Shown: positions 29,901 to 37,381 of the stretch, piece after piece
How the letters are laid out: every line of letters starts with the position of its first letter
Numbering within the stretch: position 1 is the stretch's first letter
Assembly: GCF_003096095.1 (NCBI RefSeq)
Contig: NZ_CP015453.1
Location: 1,054,001 to 1,118,000, forward strand
Direction: 5' to 3'
Origin: Dietzia psychralcaliphila
GTDB lineage: Bacteria; Actinomycetota; Actinomycetes; Mycobacteriales; Mycobacteriaceae
DNA: 64,000 nucleotides
Position numbers and translations under genes: made by a program
Notes under the pieces: model-generated
Database searches by the model: none
The model's input: the letters and a program-made list of their open reading frames with translations, nothing else
What the model was told of the DNA's origin: nothing

Positions 29901-30277
29901 CGCGACTGACACCGGAGGCGGTGGAGGTGCCCTTCGAGGTGGGACTCGGAGAGCATCTGCTGCGTGGCCGGATGGACGCGGTGTTCGCCGACGGGGACGA
30001 CTGGATCGTCGTGGACTGGAAGACCGGGCGGGTGCCTGGTGCCGGGGAGTTGCCCTCCGTCTCGCTCCAGCTGGCGGTCTACCGCTACGCGTGGGCGAAG
30101 GTCGTCTCGGCGAGGCTCGGTCAGCCGATCGAGCTCGGCAGGGTCCGGGCGGCCTTCCACTACGTTCGCGACGGAAGGACGGTCGAGCCGACCGATCTCC
30201 CCGACGCGGACGAACTGCTCCGGCTCCTCTCCGCCGGTCCGGGGAGAGGCCGGTTGTTGTCCGACGGAGACCGATAG
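26951..30277 (+). CDS. adnB: AdnB subunit of the AdnAB DNA end-resecting helicase-nuclease
   Basis: Lead motor subunit (1108 aa) of AdnAB. The UvrD/Rep-type helicase has Q-motif PTPEQAAVI, Walker A LAGAGAGKTETM, motif Ia LTFTRKAA, motif II LLDEYQDTGHSQ, motif III GDPMQSIYGWRGA, and motif VI FYVAVTRAEHSLLL. The C-terminal nuclease has VVDWKTGRVP (about 1019-1028) with catalytic Asp and Lys. GTG start in a GTGA overlap with adnA, which ensures stoichiometric synthesis. Homologue of Rv3201c. Confidence 0.95.
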   Translation: MTPATSPDGIADALGVHRPTPEQAAVIAGPAEPTLVLAGAGAGKTETMAARVVWLVANGHARPSEILGLTFTRKAAQQLSRRIRRRLEALAGSPLCTGPGADPRIAESIRTEDPQISTYHAFAGTLLGSYGLLVPVEPDSRLLTPTAAFQLAHDVVSRWESPLATGSSAAQVTRDVLALAGQLSEHLVSTDDLRAHPDLLSTLVATLPGGPGQRAAPTKWLDEAATVQGHRDELADLVDAVAARMREESALDHSSQMALAATVARDHPQVGEAERRAFRVVLLDEYQDTGHSQRVLLTSLFGGGAGPVPAVTAVGDPMQSIYGWRGASASNLDRFRDDFPRPGGQQSHLRELTTSWRNPPEVLALANRITLPLRDRPGSVPVPQLRARPGAGRADLRMAVLDTAEAERDWLADSMASRYHAAVSAGRVPTAAVLVRRNSDSGPIAEALEKRGLPVEVVGVGGLLDVPEVADVVSLLTVVARPGAGAPLVRLLSGSRFALGAADLAALARRASALSLRRPVDAGGALSRVEELEDVLDAIARGEETDAAGLADALADPGPEGDYSPAGVARIAELSRIIAALRARSSALPTRLVAAAEQALGLDAEVRLRERAGGGEAREQLDELQEVAAGFRADRGSGLDALLAHLDLARTVDGGLARGEVAATPGRVQILTVHSAKGLEWEMVAVPHLSVGVFPSDRAPQTSVRSATHLPEELRGDRESGDNPGGVPVPRLDDVADRKLLEAALRGHIDRVARRSLDEDRRLFYVAVTRAEHSLLLSASHWHGSGSTPRGPSEFLDEALRSCGGPEPLGEIDHLVVTPSATNPATSSVVEATWPRAAASDRRSAAHAVETADPVDPEADPAPDHGAARHWHLVAAPLLADARRAAERRDAVVLPRRLTAGEVVAMATDPDAFADRLRRPVPFRPDRFARRGTRFHLWLEHRFGATHLLDIDDLPGAGDQGAVDGLSEADLAALQHAFETSRWARLTPEAVEVPFEVGLGEHLLRGRMDAVFADGDDWIVVDWKTGRVPGAGELPSVSLQLAVYRYAWAKVVSARLGQPIELGRVRAAFHYVRDGRTVEPTDLPDADELLRLLSAGPGRGRLLSDGDR

Positions 30278-30339
30278 GCCACGATGGTCCCGGTGACCCC
30301 GACGATCGACGGCGGTCCCGTCCCGGAACGGAGCTGCCG

Positions 30340-31419
30340 ATGGTGAGGAAGCGCGCACTCGCGTCCCGTGTCCGCAGCAGCGACCCGCTGGACGAGAGCC
30401 CCGACCACGTCCTCGTGGGCGTGGTGAGCATCCCCGCGAACGCGGAAAGCCCGTGGCGGTTGATCGGCAAGCGCGTGCTGATGGCCGCTCTGGTGCTGGG
30501 TCTGGCTGCCCTCGTCGTGTACGTCGACCAGGAGGGGTACGAAGGCGGCGGTGGGCCTGACGGCAGGATCACGGTCGTCGACGCCTTCTACTACGCCACC
30601 GTCTCCCTCTCGACCACGGGGTACGGCGACATCGCCCCGATCACCCAGCAGGCGCGGCTGCTCAACGCCATCGTGATCACGCCGCTGCGCGTGCTCTTCC
30701 TGATCCTGCTCGTCGGCACGACCCTGTCGGTGCTCACCGAGCAGTCCCGTCAGGCCCTCAAGATCCAGCGCTGGAGGAACCTCGTGCGTAACCACACCGT
30801 CGTCGTCGGCTACGGCACCAAGGGCAGGTCCGCAGTCGCGGCGATGCTCGCCGACGAGATCGCCCCCGACGACATCGTCGTGGTCGACACCGACCCCCAG
30901 GCACTCAGGTCCGCAGCCGCACGCGGGCTGGTCACCGTCCAGGGCTCGGCCACCCGGTCGGACGTCCTCAAACTCGCGGGCGTCACCCGCGCCGCCGCCG
31001 TGGTCGTGGCGACCAACTCCGACGACACCGCGGTGCTGGTCACACTGACCGCGCGGGAGCTCGCGCCCAACGCCAAGATCGTCGCCACCGTTCGCGAGTC
31101 CGACAACAAACATCTGTTGAAGCAATCCGGTGCGGACTCGGTGGTGGTCTCCGCCGAGACGGCGGGCCGACTGCTCGGCCTGGCGACCATCACCCCGACG
31201 GTCGTGGGGATGATGGAGGACCTGCTGACGCCCGACGAGGGGTTCTCGATCGCCGAGCGGCGCGTGGAGGAGACCGAGGTCGGCGGCTCGCCGCGGCATC
31301 TCGCCGAACTCGTCCTGGGGGTGGTCCGCAAGGGTCAGCTGATCAAGGTCAACGAGCCCGAGGCCGACGCGCTGGAGACCGGCGACCGACTGCTCTACAT
31401 CAAGATGGTCTCGGGCTGA
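30340..31419 (+). CDS. Two-TM potassium channel with RCK/TrkA domains (Rv3200c-like)
   Basis: K+ channel subunit (359 aa). Two membrane helices (about 43-60 and 105-128) flank the pore helix and selectivity filter TTGYGD (about 91-96). The cytoplasmic RCK-N domain has the nucleotide-binding VVGYGTKGRSA and acidic strand end VVVDTD. A TrkA-C-like domain (about 275-355) follows. The ATG at 30340 lies 62 bp after adnB with no terminator between. Homologue of Rv3200c. Confidence 0.9.
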   Translation: MVRKRALASRVRSSDPLDESPDHVLVGVVSIPANAESPWRLIGKRVLMAALVLGLAALVVYVDQEGYEGGGGPDGRITVVDAFYYATVSLSTTGYGDIAPITQQARLLNAIVITPLRVLFLILLVGTTLSVLTEQSRQALKIQRWRNLVRNHTVVVGYGTKGRSAVAAMLADEIAPDDIVVVDTDPQALRSAAARGLVTVQGSATRSDVLKLAGVTRAAAVVVATNSDDTAVLVTLTARELAPNAKIVATVRESDNKHLLKQSGADSVVVSAETAGRLLGLATITPTVVGMMEDLLTPDEGFSIAERRVEETEVGGSPRHLAELVLGVVRKGQLIKVNEPEADALETGDRLLYIKMVSG

Positions 31420-31513
31420 GACCGGGTCCGGCGACGCGGGCGGTCCTTGTGGCCACGGCGATCACCGGACACGCTGGCCGCCCCTCTCACGATCTGCATA
31501 AGGAATCTCGATC

Positions 31514-32428
31514 ATGCCGCTGGACTTCAGCCTCGACTCCGACCCCGTGCTGTCGGTCGCCGCGCCCGACCGCGCCGCGCCGCTGAGGCAGGACGCCGAC
31601 GGTCTGGCGCAGGGGTGGACCGCCGCGCGGGTCCTGCGGGTCGACCGCCGCAACCGGTTCGCCACCGACCCCGTGGCGGGGGGCCGCCGCCGCATCCGTT
31701 TGGAACCCGCGTCGGACCACTCCGAGCAGTTGCCGGAGACCGCGGTGTTCCTCGGTCGTACGGACGAGGGGCGTCACATCTGGGCGATGCCCGTCGAGGA
31801 GTTGCCCGACGACCCGGCGGTGGCGGGTCTCCGGTCGAACGGGGCCGACCTGGTGGACGGTGACGGATCACTCGCCTCGCAGGCCATCGCGTTGATCGGC
31901 TGGCACCGGGAGACCGTGCGCGGCCGGGAACCGCAGCACCATCCCCGTCGCGTGGACGCGGGCTGGGCGATCCAGGACCCGTTCCACGGAGGGGCCGAGT
32001 ACCCCCGCACGGACCCGGCCGTGATCTGCCTGGTCCACGACGGCGGTCGCCGGGTACTCCTGGCCCGTCAACCCGTCTGGCCGGCCGGGATGTACTCCCA
32101 CGTCGCCGGGTTCGTGGAGGCAGGGGAGTCGCTGGAAGGATGCGTCCGCCGCGAGGTCCAGGAGGAGGTCGGCGTGGTGGTCGACCGTGTCCGCTACCTC
32201 GGGAGCCAGCCCTGGCCGTTCCCCCGCTCACTGATGGTGGGGTTCCATGCGATCGGTGATCCGGACGCGCCCATCGTCCTCGAGGACGAGGAGATCAGCG
32301 AGGCCGCCTGGTTCGACGTGGACGAGGTCCGCGCCGCACTCGACGGCCGGGGCGAGCTCATGGTGGCGCCGGCGGTGTCGATCGCCCACGTGATGCTCCG
32401 GTCATGGGCGGCGGCGGTGGACCGTTAG
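31514..32428 (+). CDS. nudC: NADH pyrophosphatase / RNA NAD-decapping hydrolase NudC
   Basis: Nudix hydrolase (304 aa) that cleaves NAD(H) and NAD caps on RNA. The Nudix box GFVEAGESLEGCVRREVQEEVG (within about 198-220) is complete, and the NudC-specific SQPWPFPRS follows 10 residues later. The region between the N-terminal and Nudix domains that normally holds a four-Cys zinc ribbon has no Cys here (about 120-165). The ATG at 31514 follows AAGGA. Its stop overlaps the convergent mycoredoxin stop. Homologue of Rv3199c. Confidence 0.92.
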   Translation: MPLDFSLDSDPVLSVAAPDRAAPLRQDADGLAQGWTAARVLRVDRRNRFATDPVAGGRRRIRLEPASDHSEQLPETAVFLGRTDEGRHIWAMPVEELPDDPAVAGLRSNGADLVDGDGSLASQAIALIGWHRETVRGREPQHHPRRVDAGWAIQDPFHGGAEYPRTDPAVICLVHDGGRRVLLARQPVWPAGMYSHVAGFVEAGESLEGCVRREVQEEVGVVVDRVRYLGSQPWPFPRSLMVGFHAIGDPDAPIVLEDEEISEAAWFDVDEVRAALDGRGELMVAPAVSIAHVMLRSWAAAVDR

Positions 32429-32700
32429 GCGTTCGCCAGCTCGGCGAGCTTGGCCCGCACCTGCGAGGCCGGGGGATTGGTCTCGGTGGTGCCGTCCGAG
32501 TACAGGGCGGTGGGGACGACGCGGTTGCCGCCGTTGACGCTCTCGACGAACGCAGCGGCCTCGGCGTCCACGTCCACGTCGATCTCGGTGTAACCGATCT
32601 CCTTCTCGTCGAGAAGCTTCTTGAGCCGGGTGCAGAAGGGGCACCACGTGGTGGTGTACAGGGTCAGGGCCTCGGCAGCATTGTTCGTGAGATCGCTCAT
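32425..32700 (-). CDS. mrx1: Mycoredoxin (Mrx1), mycothiol-dependent glutaredoxin-like protein
   Basis: Glutaredoxin-fold oxidoreductase (91 aa) that reduces mycothiol-protein mixed disulfides. The redox motif is WCPFC rather than the CGYC form known from mycobacteria; the cis-Pro is in VVPTALY. The ATG at 32700 is used; a TTG at 32712 is in frame upstream. The minus-strand promoter region shows a SigH-like element, consistent with control by the thiol-stress sigma factor encoded in this window. Stop codons of this gene and nudC share TTAG. Confidence 0.9.
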   Translation of the reverse strand: MSDLTNNAAEALTLYTTTWCPFCTRLKKLLDEKEIGYTEIDVDVDAEAAAFVESVNGGNRVVPTALYSDGTTETNPPASQVRAKLAELANA

Positions 32701-32710
32701 GACGGGGTCC

Positions 32711-32737
32711 AACGCACGGAGACGGAGGAATCATCCC
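32711..32737 (-). promoter_or_regulatory. SigH-like promoter of mycoredoxin gene
   Basis: On the minus strand GGGATGA (32737-32731) is followed after exactly 16 bases by CGTT (32714-32711). The SigH consensus is GGGAAYA-N16/17-CGTT, so the -10 half is perfect and the -35 half has two mismatches. Transcription would begin within a few bases of the ATG. Confidence 0.4.
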
Positions 32738-32785
32738 GGGGGAGGCCCGCGGCGATGTGTCGGGCCCGGATGCCACCATGGGGGC

Positions 32786-34906
32786 GTGAATGACTTGCGA
32801 CGTGGCCGGGAGTCGGCGCTCGACGGATTGGACCCCCAGCAGCGGCGGGCCGTCCTCGCGCCCCGTGGTCCCGTCTGCATCCTCGCGGGCGCGGGCACCG
32901 GCAAGACGCGCACCATCACCCGGCGCATCGCCCACCTGGTGACCACCGGGCACGTGCGGGGGGACCAGGTCCTGGCGGTCACGTTCACCGCCCGTGCGGC
33001 GGGGGAACTCCGCATGCGGCTCGCAGGCCTGGGCGTGGCGGACGCCGGGACGGGGCCGGTCCAGGCGCGGACCTTCCACTCTGCGGCCCTGCGCAATCTC
33101 TCCTACTTCTGGCCCCGTGTCTACGGTGAGGAGCCCTGGCAACTGCTCGACGGGCAGTTCCGTGCGGTCGCTCAGGCGGTGCGCCGGGTCGGACTGGATC
33201 CCTCGACGGAGACCATCCGGGACGTCCTCACCGAGATCGGTTGGGCCAAGTCCAGTCTGCTCACCCCCGACACGTACGCCGAGCAGGCGGTCGCTCTCGG
33301 TCGTGACCTCCCCGCTCCTGCCCCGGAGGTGGCACGGGCGTTCCGGGCGTACGAGGACCTGAAGGTGTCCGGTCCGGTCCGGATGCTCGACTTCGACGAC
33401 CTGCTGGGACACATGGCGGAACTGGTGGAGGAGGTCCCGGCGATCGCGGAGGAGTTCAGGGACCGCTACCGGTGCTTCGTGGTGGACGAGTTCCAGGACG
33501 TCACCCCCGCCCAGCAGCGACTGCTGTCGGCCTGGCTCGGACGCCGCGATGACCTCACCGTGGTGGGAGACGTCAACCAGACCATCTACTCGTTCGCCGG
33601 TGCGGACCCGGACTACCTGCTGGGTTTCGCCGAGCGCCACCCCCAGGCGACCGTCGTCCGCCTGGAGTCGGACTACAGGTCGACCCCGCAGGTCGTCGAC
33701 CTGGCCAACGCGGTGATCGGGGCCGGCGCCGGGCGGTTCCGTTCGGCCGGGCTCACCCTCCGGGGTATGCGCCCTGCGGGGCCCGACCCCGTCCTCACCG
33801 AGTACCCGGACGAGGATGCGGAGGCGGACGCGGTCGCGGGGGCGATCGCTGATCTGGTCCACGGTGGACTCGATCCCTCGGAGATCGCGGTTCTCTACCG
33901 TGTGAACGCGCAGTCGGAACGAATCGAGGCCGCGCTGGACGAGGTGGGCATCGGCTACCGGCTCAAGGGTGGGGAGGGCTTCTTCGAGAGGACGGTGATC
34001 AGGCGCGCGATGTCGACGATCGACAGACTGGTCGACGGCACGGACGAAGCGGTGACTGAAGAGCACTCCTCGCTCACCGATCCCACCGACGTCGTCCGGG
34101 TGATCCGGGCGTCTCTGGAGCCGCTGGGTCTCACGGCTGCCGAACCGTCGGGCACCCAGGCGAGGGAGAAGTGGGAATCCCTGACCGCGTTGGTGGGACT
34201 GGTGGAGGAGATCGCCACCACCGAGGCCCGTCCCGGGCTACTGCCGGTGGTCGCCGGGCTGAGGGCCCGCGCTGCCGCGAGGCACGCGCCCGACCAGCGC
34301 GGGGTCACCCTGGCGTCATTCCACGCCGCCAAGGGGCTCGAGTGGGATGCGGTGTTCCTCCTCGGGGTGCACGAGGGCAGTCTGCCCATCAGCCACGCGA
34401 TCAAGGCGGGGCCGGACGCCATCGAGGAGGAGCGGCGACTGCTGTACGTGGGGATCACCCGGGCGAGGGAGCACCTGTCCGTCTCGTGGAGCCGCAGTCG
34501 GCGGGCCGGGGGCCGCGCGACACGTCGCCCCAGCCGCTTCCTCGATCCGGTGCGCCCTGCCCCGGCACCTGCCGGCACCCGACAGGCGGCCGAGTCGCCC
34601 GACAAGGGGCGCTGCCGTGGATGCGGGGAGCGGCTCACCGGGCCGATGCACCGGGCGTTGGGATCGTGCCCCGACTGCTCGGTGGAGATCGACACCGGGT
34701 TGTTCGAGCGGCTACGCGACTGGCGAAGGGAGACGTCGGAGCGCATCGGCAAGCCGGCGTACACGGTGTTCACCAACGACACGCTCGTGCAGATCGCCCG
34801 TGAGCGCCCCGCGGACACCAGCTCGCTGGGGCGCATCGGCGGGATCGGGGCGCACAAACTCGGCGAGTACGGGGACGATGTGCTGCGCCTGGTCAGGGAG
34901 GGCTGA
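32786..34906 (+). CDS. uvrD2: ATP-dependent DNA helicase UvrD2 with HRDC domain
   Basis: SF1A helicase (706 aa, M. tuberculosis UvrD2 is 700). Motifs: Q-motif LDPQQRRAVL, Walker A LAGAGTGKTRT, II VVDEFQDVTPAQ, III GDVNQTIYSFAGA, and VI LYVGITRAREHL. A four-Cys element (CRGCGERLTG then CPDC, about 612-635) and a C-terminal HRDC domain (about 640-706) are UvrD2 hallmarks. The GTG at 32786 has CACCAT six bases before it, a weak leaderless-type element. The mycobacterial neighbour whiB7 is missing downstream. Confidence 0.94.
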   Translation: MNDLRRGRESALDGLDPQQRRAVLAPRGPVCILAGAGTGKTRTITRRIAHLVTTGHVRGDQVLAVTFTARAAGELRMRLAGLGVADAGTGPVQARTFHSAALRNLSYFWPRVYGEEPWQLLDGQFRAVAQAVRRVGLDPSTETIRDVLTEIGWAKSSLLTPDTYAEQAVALGRDLPAPAPEVARAFRAYEDLKVSGPVRMLDFDDLLGHMAELVEEVPAIAEEFRDRYRCFVVDEFQDVTPAQQRLLSAWLGRRDDLTVVGDVNQTIYSFAGADPDYLLGFAERHPQATVVRLESDYRSTPQVVDLANAVIGAGAGRFRSAGLTLRGMRPAGPDPVLTEYPDEDAEADAVAGAIADLVHGGLDPSEIAVLYRVNAQSERIEAALDEVGIGYRLKGGEGFFERTVIRRAMSTIDRLVDGTDEAVTEEHSSLTDPTDVVRVIRASLEPLGLTAAEPSGTQAREKWESLTALVGLVEEIATTEARPGLLPVVAGLRARAAARHAPDQRGVTLASFHAAKGLEWDAVFLLGVHEGSLPISHAIKAGPDAIEEERRLLYVGITRAREHLSVSWSRSRRAGGRATRRPSRFLDPVRPAPAPAGTRQAAESPDKGRCRGCGERLTGPMHRALGSCPDCSVEIDTGLFERLRDWRRETSERIGKPAYTVFTNDTLVQIARERPADTSSLGRIGGIGAHKLGEYGDDVLRLVREG

Positions 34907-34955
34907 GTCCGCTCTCGTGAGAGGAGGTACCGGCACCGGGCCGATCAGCCGTGGG

Positions 34956-36284
34956 TCACTCCTCGTCGACGAAGATCTCCGGCATCCAACGCTGGACGAT
35001 CTGCTGGTACGGCGCGGTCGCCTCGAGTTGGCACAGCATGCCCACCGACGCCGAGAGCACCCGGTGGATGAGGACGTACTCACGGGGAAGCGTGAACGAC
35101 CGCGAGGTCCGGAACTCGCGGCCGGAGACGTCCCCGTACACGGCCATGATCCCCTGCATCCATGCCCGGTCGAAGTGGAACTCTGGCTTGCGCATCGGCT
35201 CGATGAACGGGCCGAGGAAGGCCATCGCGTCCTCGGGGTCCAACCCGCCCCGGCCCACGTAGCCGGAGCGCGTCATGAGCGCGAGCAGTTCCTCGGACTC
35301 CCCGGCCAGGGCGAGCCTCATCATCGAGGTGAGGACCGAGGGCATGCCCTCCGGTAGGGGGAGCGAGGCCCCGAAGTCCAGGACCACCATCCGGCCGTCG
35401 TCCGCGAGGAGGAAGTTCCCGGGATGCGGGTCGCCGTGCATCATCCGGGCGCGGGTGGGGGAGCAGAACTGGAACTCCGCCAGCAGTTCGCCGGCCCGGT
35501 TGCGCTCCTCCTGCGTCCCGGTCGCGGCGATCCGGCCGAGCGTGCGACCCTCTGCCCACTCGGTGACCAGGACCTTGGGGGCGGAAGCCAGTACGGCGGG
35601 GACGCGGATCAGCGGGTCGTCGCGGAACGCGGCGGCAAACACCCGCTGGGTGTCGGCCTCGCCCCGGTAGTCGAGTTCGGCCACGGCGCTGTCGTACAGC
35701 TCGTCGATGACCCCCTTGACGTCGGTGCCGGGGGTGAGGGGCCGTAGGAGCGGGGCGAGGCGACGGAGCTGACGGAGGTCCGAGCGCAGCGCCTCGTCTG
35801 CCCCGGGGTACTGGATCTTCACCGCCACTTCCCGACCGTCCGACCAGACCGCGCGGTGAACCTGGCCGATCGAGGCGGCGGCGGCAGCGGAGGTGTTGAA
35901 CTCGGTGAACCGCTCCCGCCAGCGCAGCCCCAGCTGGAGGTCGAGGACCTTCTCGACCTCAGCGGGGGGCAGGGGCGGCGCCTCTGCCTGGAGCTTGGTG
36001 AGCGCCTCGCGGAACGGGCCGGCGTACTTGTCGGGCATCCCGGCCTCGAACACGCTGAGGGCCTGTCCCACCTTCATCGCCCCGCCCTTGAGCTCTCCGA
36101 GCACGGCGAAGACCTGTTCGGCCGCCTGGTCGGCGAGCTCCTCGCTCAGCACGCCCTCGCCCCTGCCCAGCGCTCGGCGGCCCAGCGATCCGGCGGCTCG
36201 TCCGGCGATTCCCAGAGGCAGGCCTGCGAGGCGCGCTGCTCGGCGGGATGAGGTGCGGGGGAGTTCGGACACGCCTCCAATCAT
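34956..36284 (-). CDS. ABC1/UbiB-family atypical kinase (Rv3197-like)
   Basis: ABC1-family protein kinase-like protein (442 aa). The signature KxGQ motif is KVGQALSVFEAGMPDKY (about 72-88). Other motifs are AAAAASIGQVHRAVW, the ATP-binding Lys in VAVKIQYPG, HGDPHPGNFLL (catalytic loop) and LDFGAS (metal Asp). In mycobacteria the Rv3197 homologue belongs to the WhiB7 regulon and was annotated as a macrolide transport ATPase; the family more often supports lipid or quinone metabolism. The ATG at 36284 overlaps the stop of the upstream E1-like gene. Confidence 0.9.
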   Translation of the reverse strand: MIGGVSELPRTSSRRAARLAGLPLGIAGRAAGSLGRRALGRGEGVLSEELADQAAEQVFAVLGELKGGAMKVGQALSVFEAGMPDKYAGPFREALTKLQAEAPPLPPAEVEKVLDLQLGLRWRERFTEFNTSAAAAASIGQVHRAVWSDGREVAVKIQYPGADEALRSDLRQLRRLAPLLRPLTPGTDVKGVIDELYDSAVAELDYRGEADTQRVFAAAFRDDPLIRVPAVLASAPKVLVTEWAEGRTLGRIAATGTQEERNRAGELLAEFQFCSPTRARMMHGDPHPGNFLLADDGRMVVLDFGASLPLPEGMPSVLTSMMRLALAGESEELLALMTRSGYVGRGGLDPEDAMAFLGPFIEPMRKPEFHFDRAWMQGIMAVYGDVSGREFRTSRSFTLPREYVLIHRVLSASVGMLCQLEATAPYQQIVQRWMPEIFVDEE

Positions 36285-37258
36285 GACAGAGGAAGCGGAT
36301 ATGTCGCCGCGCCGCAGGTACAGCGTTCGGCTGCCGGCCACTCGAGTCTCTTCCACAGTCCCTCGGCGGGATTGATCTCGACCGTCGCTCCGACGGTCTG
36401 GAGGGTGCGTCCGGGTTCACGACTGGCGGAGACCTCGGCGAGCACGAGGGCGGTTGCCGCGGTGAGGGCGGGCACCCCGGCAGCGGGGGCCCGGCCGACG
36501 AGCTGGGCGGCGACGAACGGCCACCGCGGGTCGCACCCGGCACGGAACAGGTCGATGCACCGCAGGCACGGGCTCACGCCGGGGAGGACGGTGGGCCCCA
36601 CCACCACGCGCCCGTCGCGGCAGTACACGTGGAGATGGACCTGGCCGGACCGGGTGAGCGCGGAGGTGACCACGGGATCCACCGCGATCGACCCGGTCAG
36701 GATCACCAGGTCCGGAGTCGGGCCGCGCCGGAGCCAGGGCGGCCGGTCCCGGTCGAAGGCCAGTCCCGGGTCCGGCCCGGTCGTGACCCGGCAACCATTG
36801 ACCGACAGGGGCCCGCGCAGTACCTCCGACACCTGACCCGACCCGAGGATGTGGACCTGCCGGATGGCGGGGGGCATCAGGGTCCGCATCGGTTCCGGGG
36901 CCGGCATCGGCTCCGGGGCGGCGAGACGGACGTGGCCGAGTTCGGCGAGCCGCACCAGGATCCGGGCGACGGCGGGCAGGTCGGCGGCGTCGACTCCTGC
37001 CCGGGTGGCGGCGTCGTCGAGGTCGGCGCCCCCGTCGAGTTCGACGAGAAGCGCAGCCAGACCCCTGGGTCCGCACGACGCTGGGGCGCCCACCACGACC
37101 GCGCGATCCGGGGCCAGGCCCACCTGCACCGAGTCGTGGTCCCGCACCACCACGACGGTCCCCGCGCGCAGGGCGGCCCGGACGGGTTCCCGGGAGGTGG
37201 GCGCGATGACGGGGGGAGCGGGGGGTGGGAGGCCGACGGAGCCGGTCGCTGGTGTCAC
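36281..37258 (-). CDS. Orphan E1-like/cyclodehydratase-domain protein (Rv3196-like, TOMM leader-binding type)
   Basis: Protein (325 aa) resembling the ThiF/E1-like partner of YcaO cyclodehydratases that binds leader peptides in azol(in)e-peptide pathways. Features are HILGSGQVSEVL (Rossmann-like), LVILTGS, and the hallmark SPCLRCIDLFRAGCDPRWP near residue 245, plus C-terminal CTCG that could complete a four-Cys zinc site. No YcaO, dehydrogenase or precursor peptide is nearby. GTG 37258 is chosen; GTG 37264 or 37315 are alternatives. Its stop overlaps the ABC1 kinase start, so both are co-translated. Confidence 0.75.
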   Translation of the reverse strand: MTPATGSVGLPPPAPPVIAPTSREPVRAALRAGTVVVVRDHDSVQVGLAPDRAVVVGAPASCGPRGLAALLVELDGGADLDDAATRAGVDAADLPAVARILVRLAELGHVRLAAPEPMPAPEPMRTLMPPAIRQVHILGSGQVSEVLRGPLSVNGCRVTTGPDPGLAFDRDRPPWLRRGPTPDLVILTGSIAVDPVVTSALTRSGQVHLHVYCRDGRVVVGPTVLPGVSPCLRCIDLFRAGCDPRWPFVAAQLVGRAPAAGVPALTAATALVLAEVSASREPGRTLQTVGATVEINPAEGLWKRLEWPAAERCTCGAATYPLPLS

Positions 37259-37307
37259 GGGCACATCGTGGCACGCGGCCGCTCGTCCCGGGGGTCCCGT
37301 CAGGAGG

Positions 37308-37348
37308 TTGTCCACAGGCGCGGTGAGTGCGGTGTGGCCTGTGGAGAA
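37308..37348. promoter_or_regulatory. Inverted repeat of two DnaA-box-like sequences
   Basis: TTGTCCACA at 37308-37316 is a perfect actinobacterial DnaA-box consensus. A second, TTCTCCACA on the opposite strand (37340-37348), faces it. Together they make a 9-bp perfect inverted repeat (TCCACAGGC / GCCTGTGGA) with a 17-base spacer in the divergent intergenic region. Confidence 0.4.
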
Positions 37349-37368
37349 CCGTGCGATCCCCGGTCGTC

Positions 37369-37374
37369 TACGGT
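37369..37374 (+). promoter_or_regulatory. -10 element of a leaderless transcript (YgjP-like gene)
   Basis: TACGGT lies seven bases before the GTG at 37382 with no ribosome binding site. Confidence 0.5.
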
Positions 37375-37381
37375 GGTCGGC

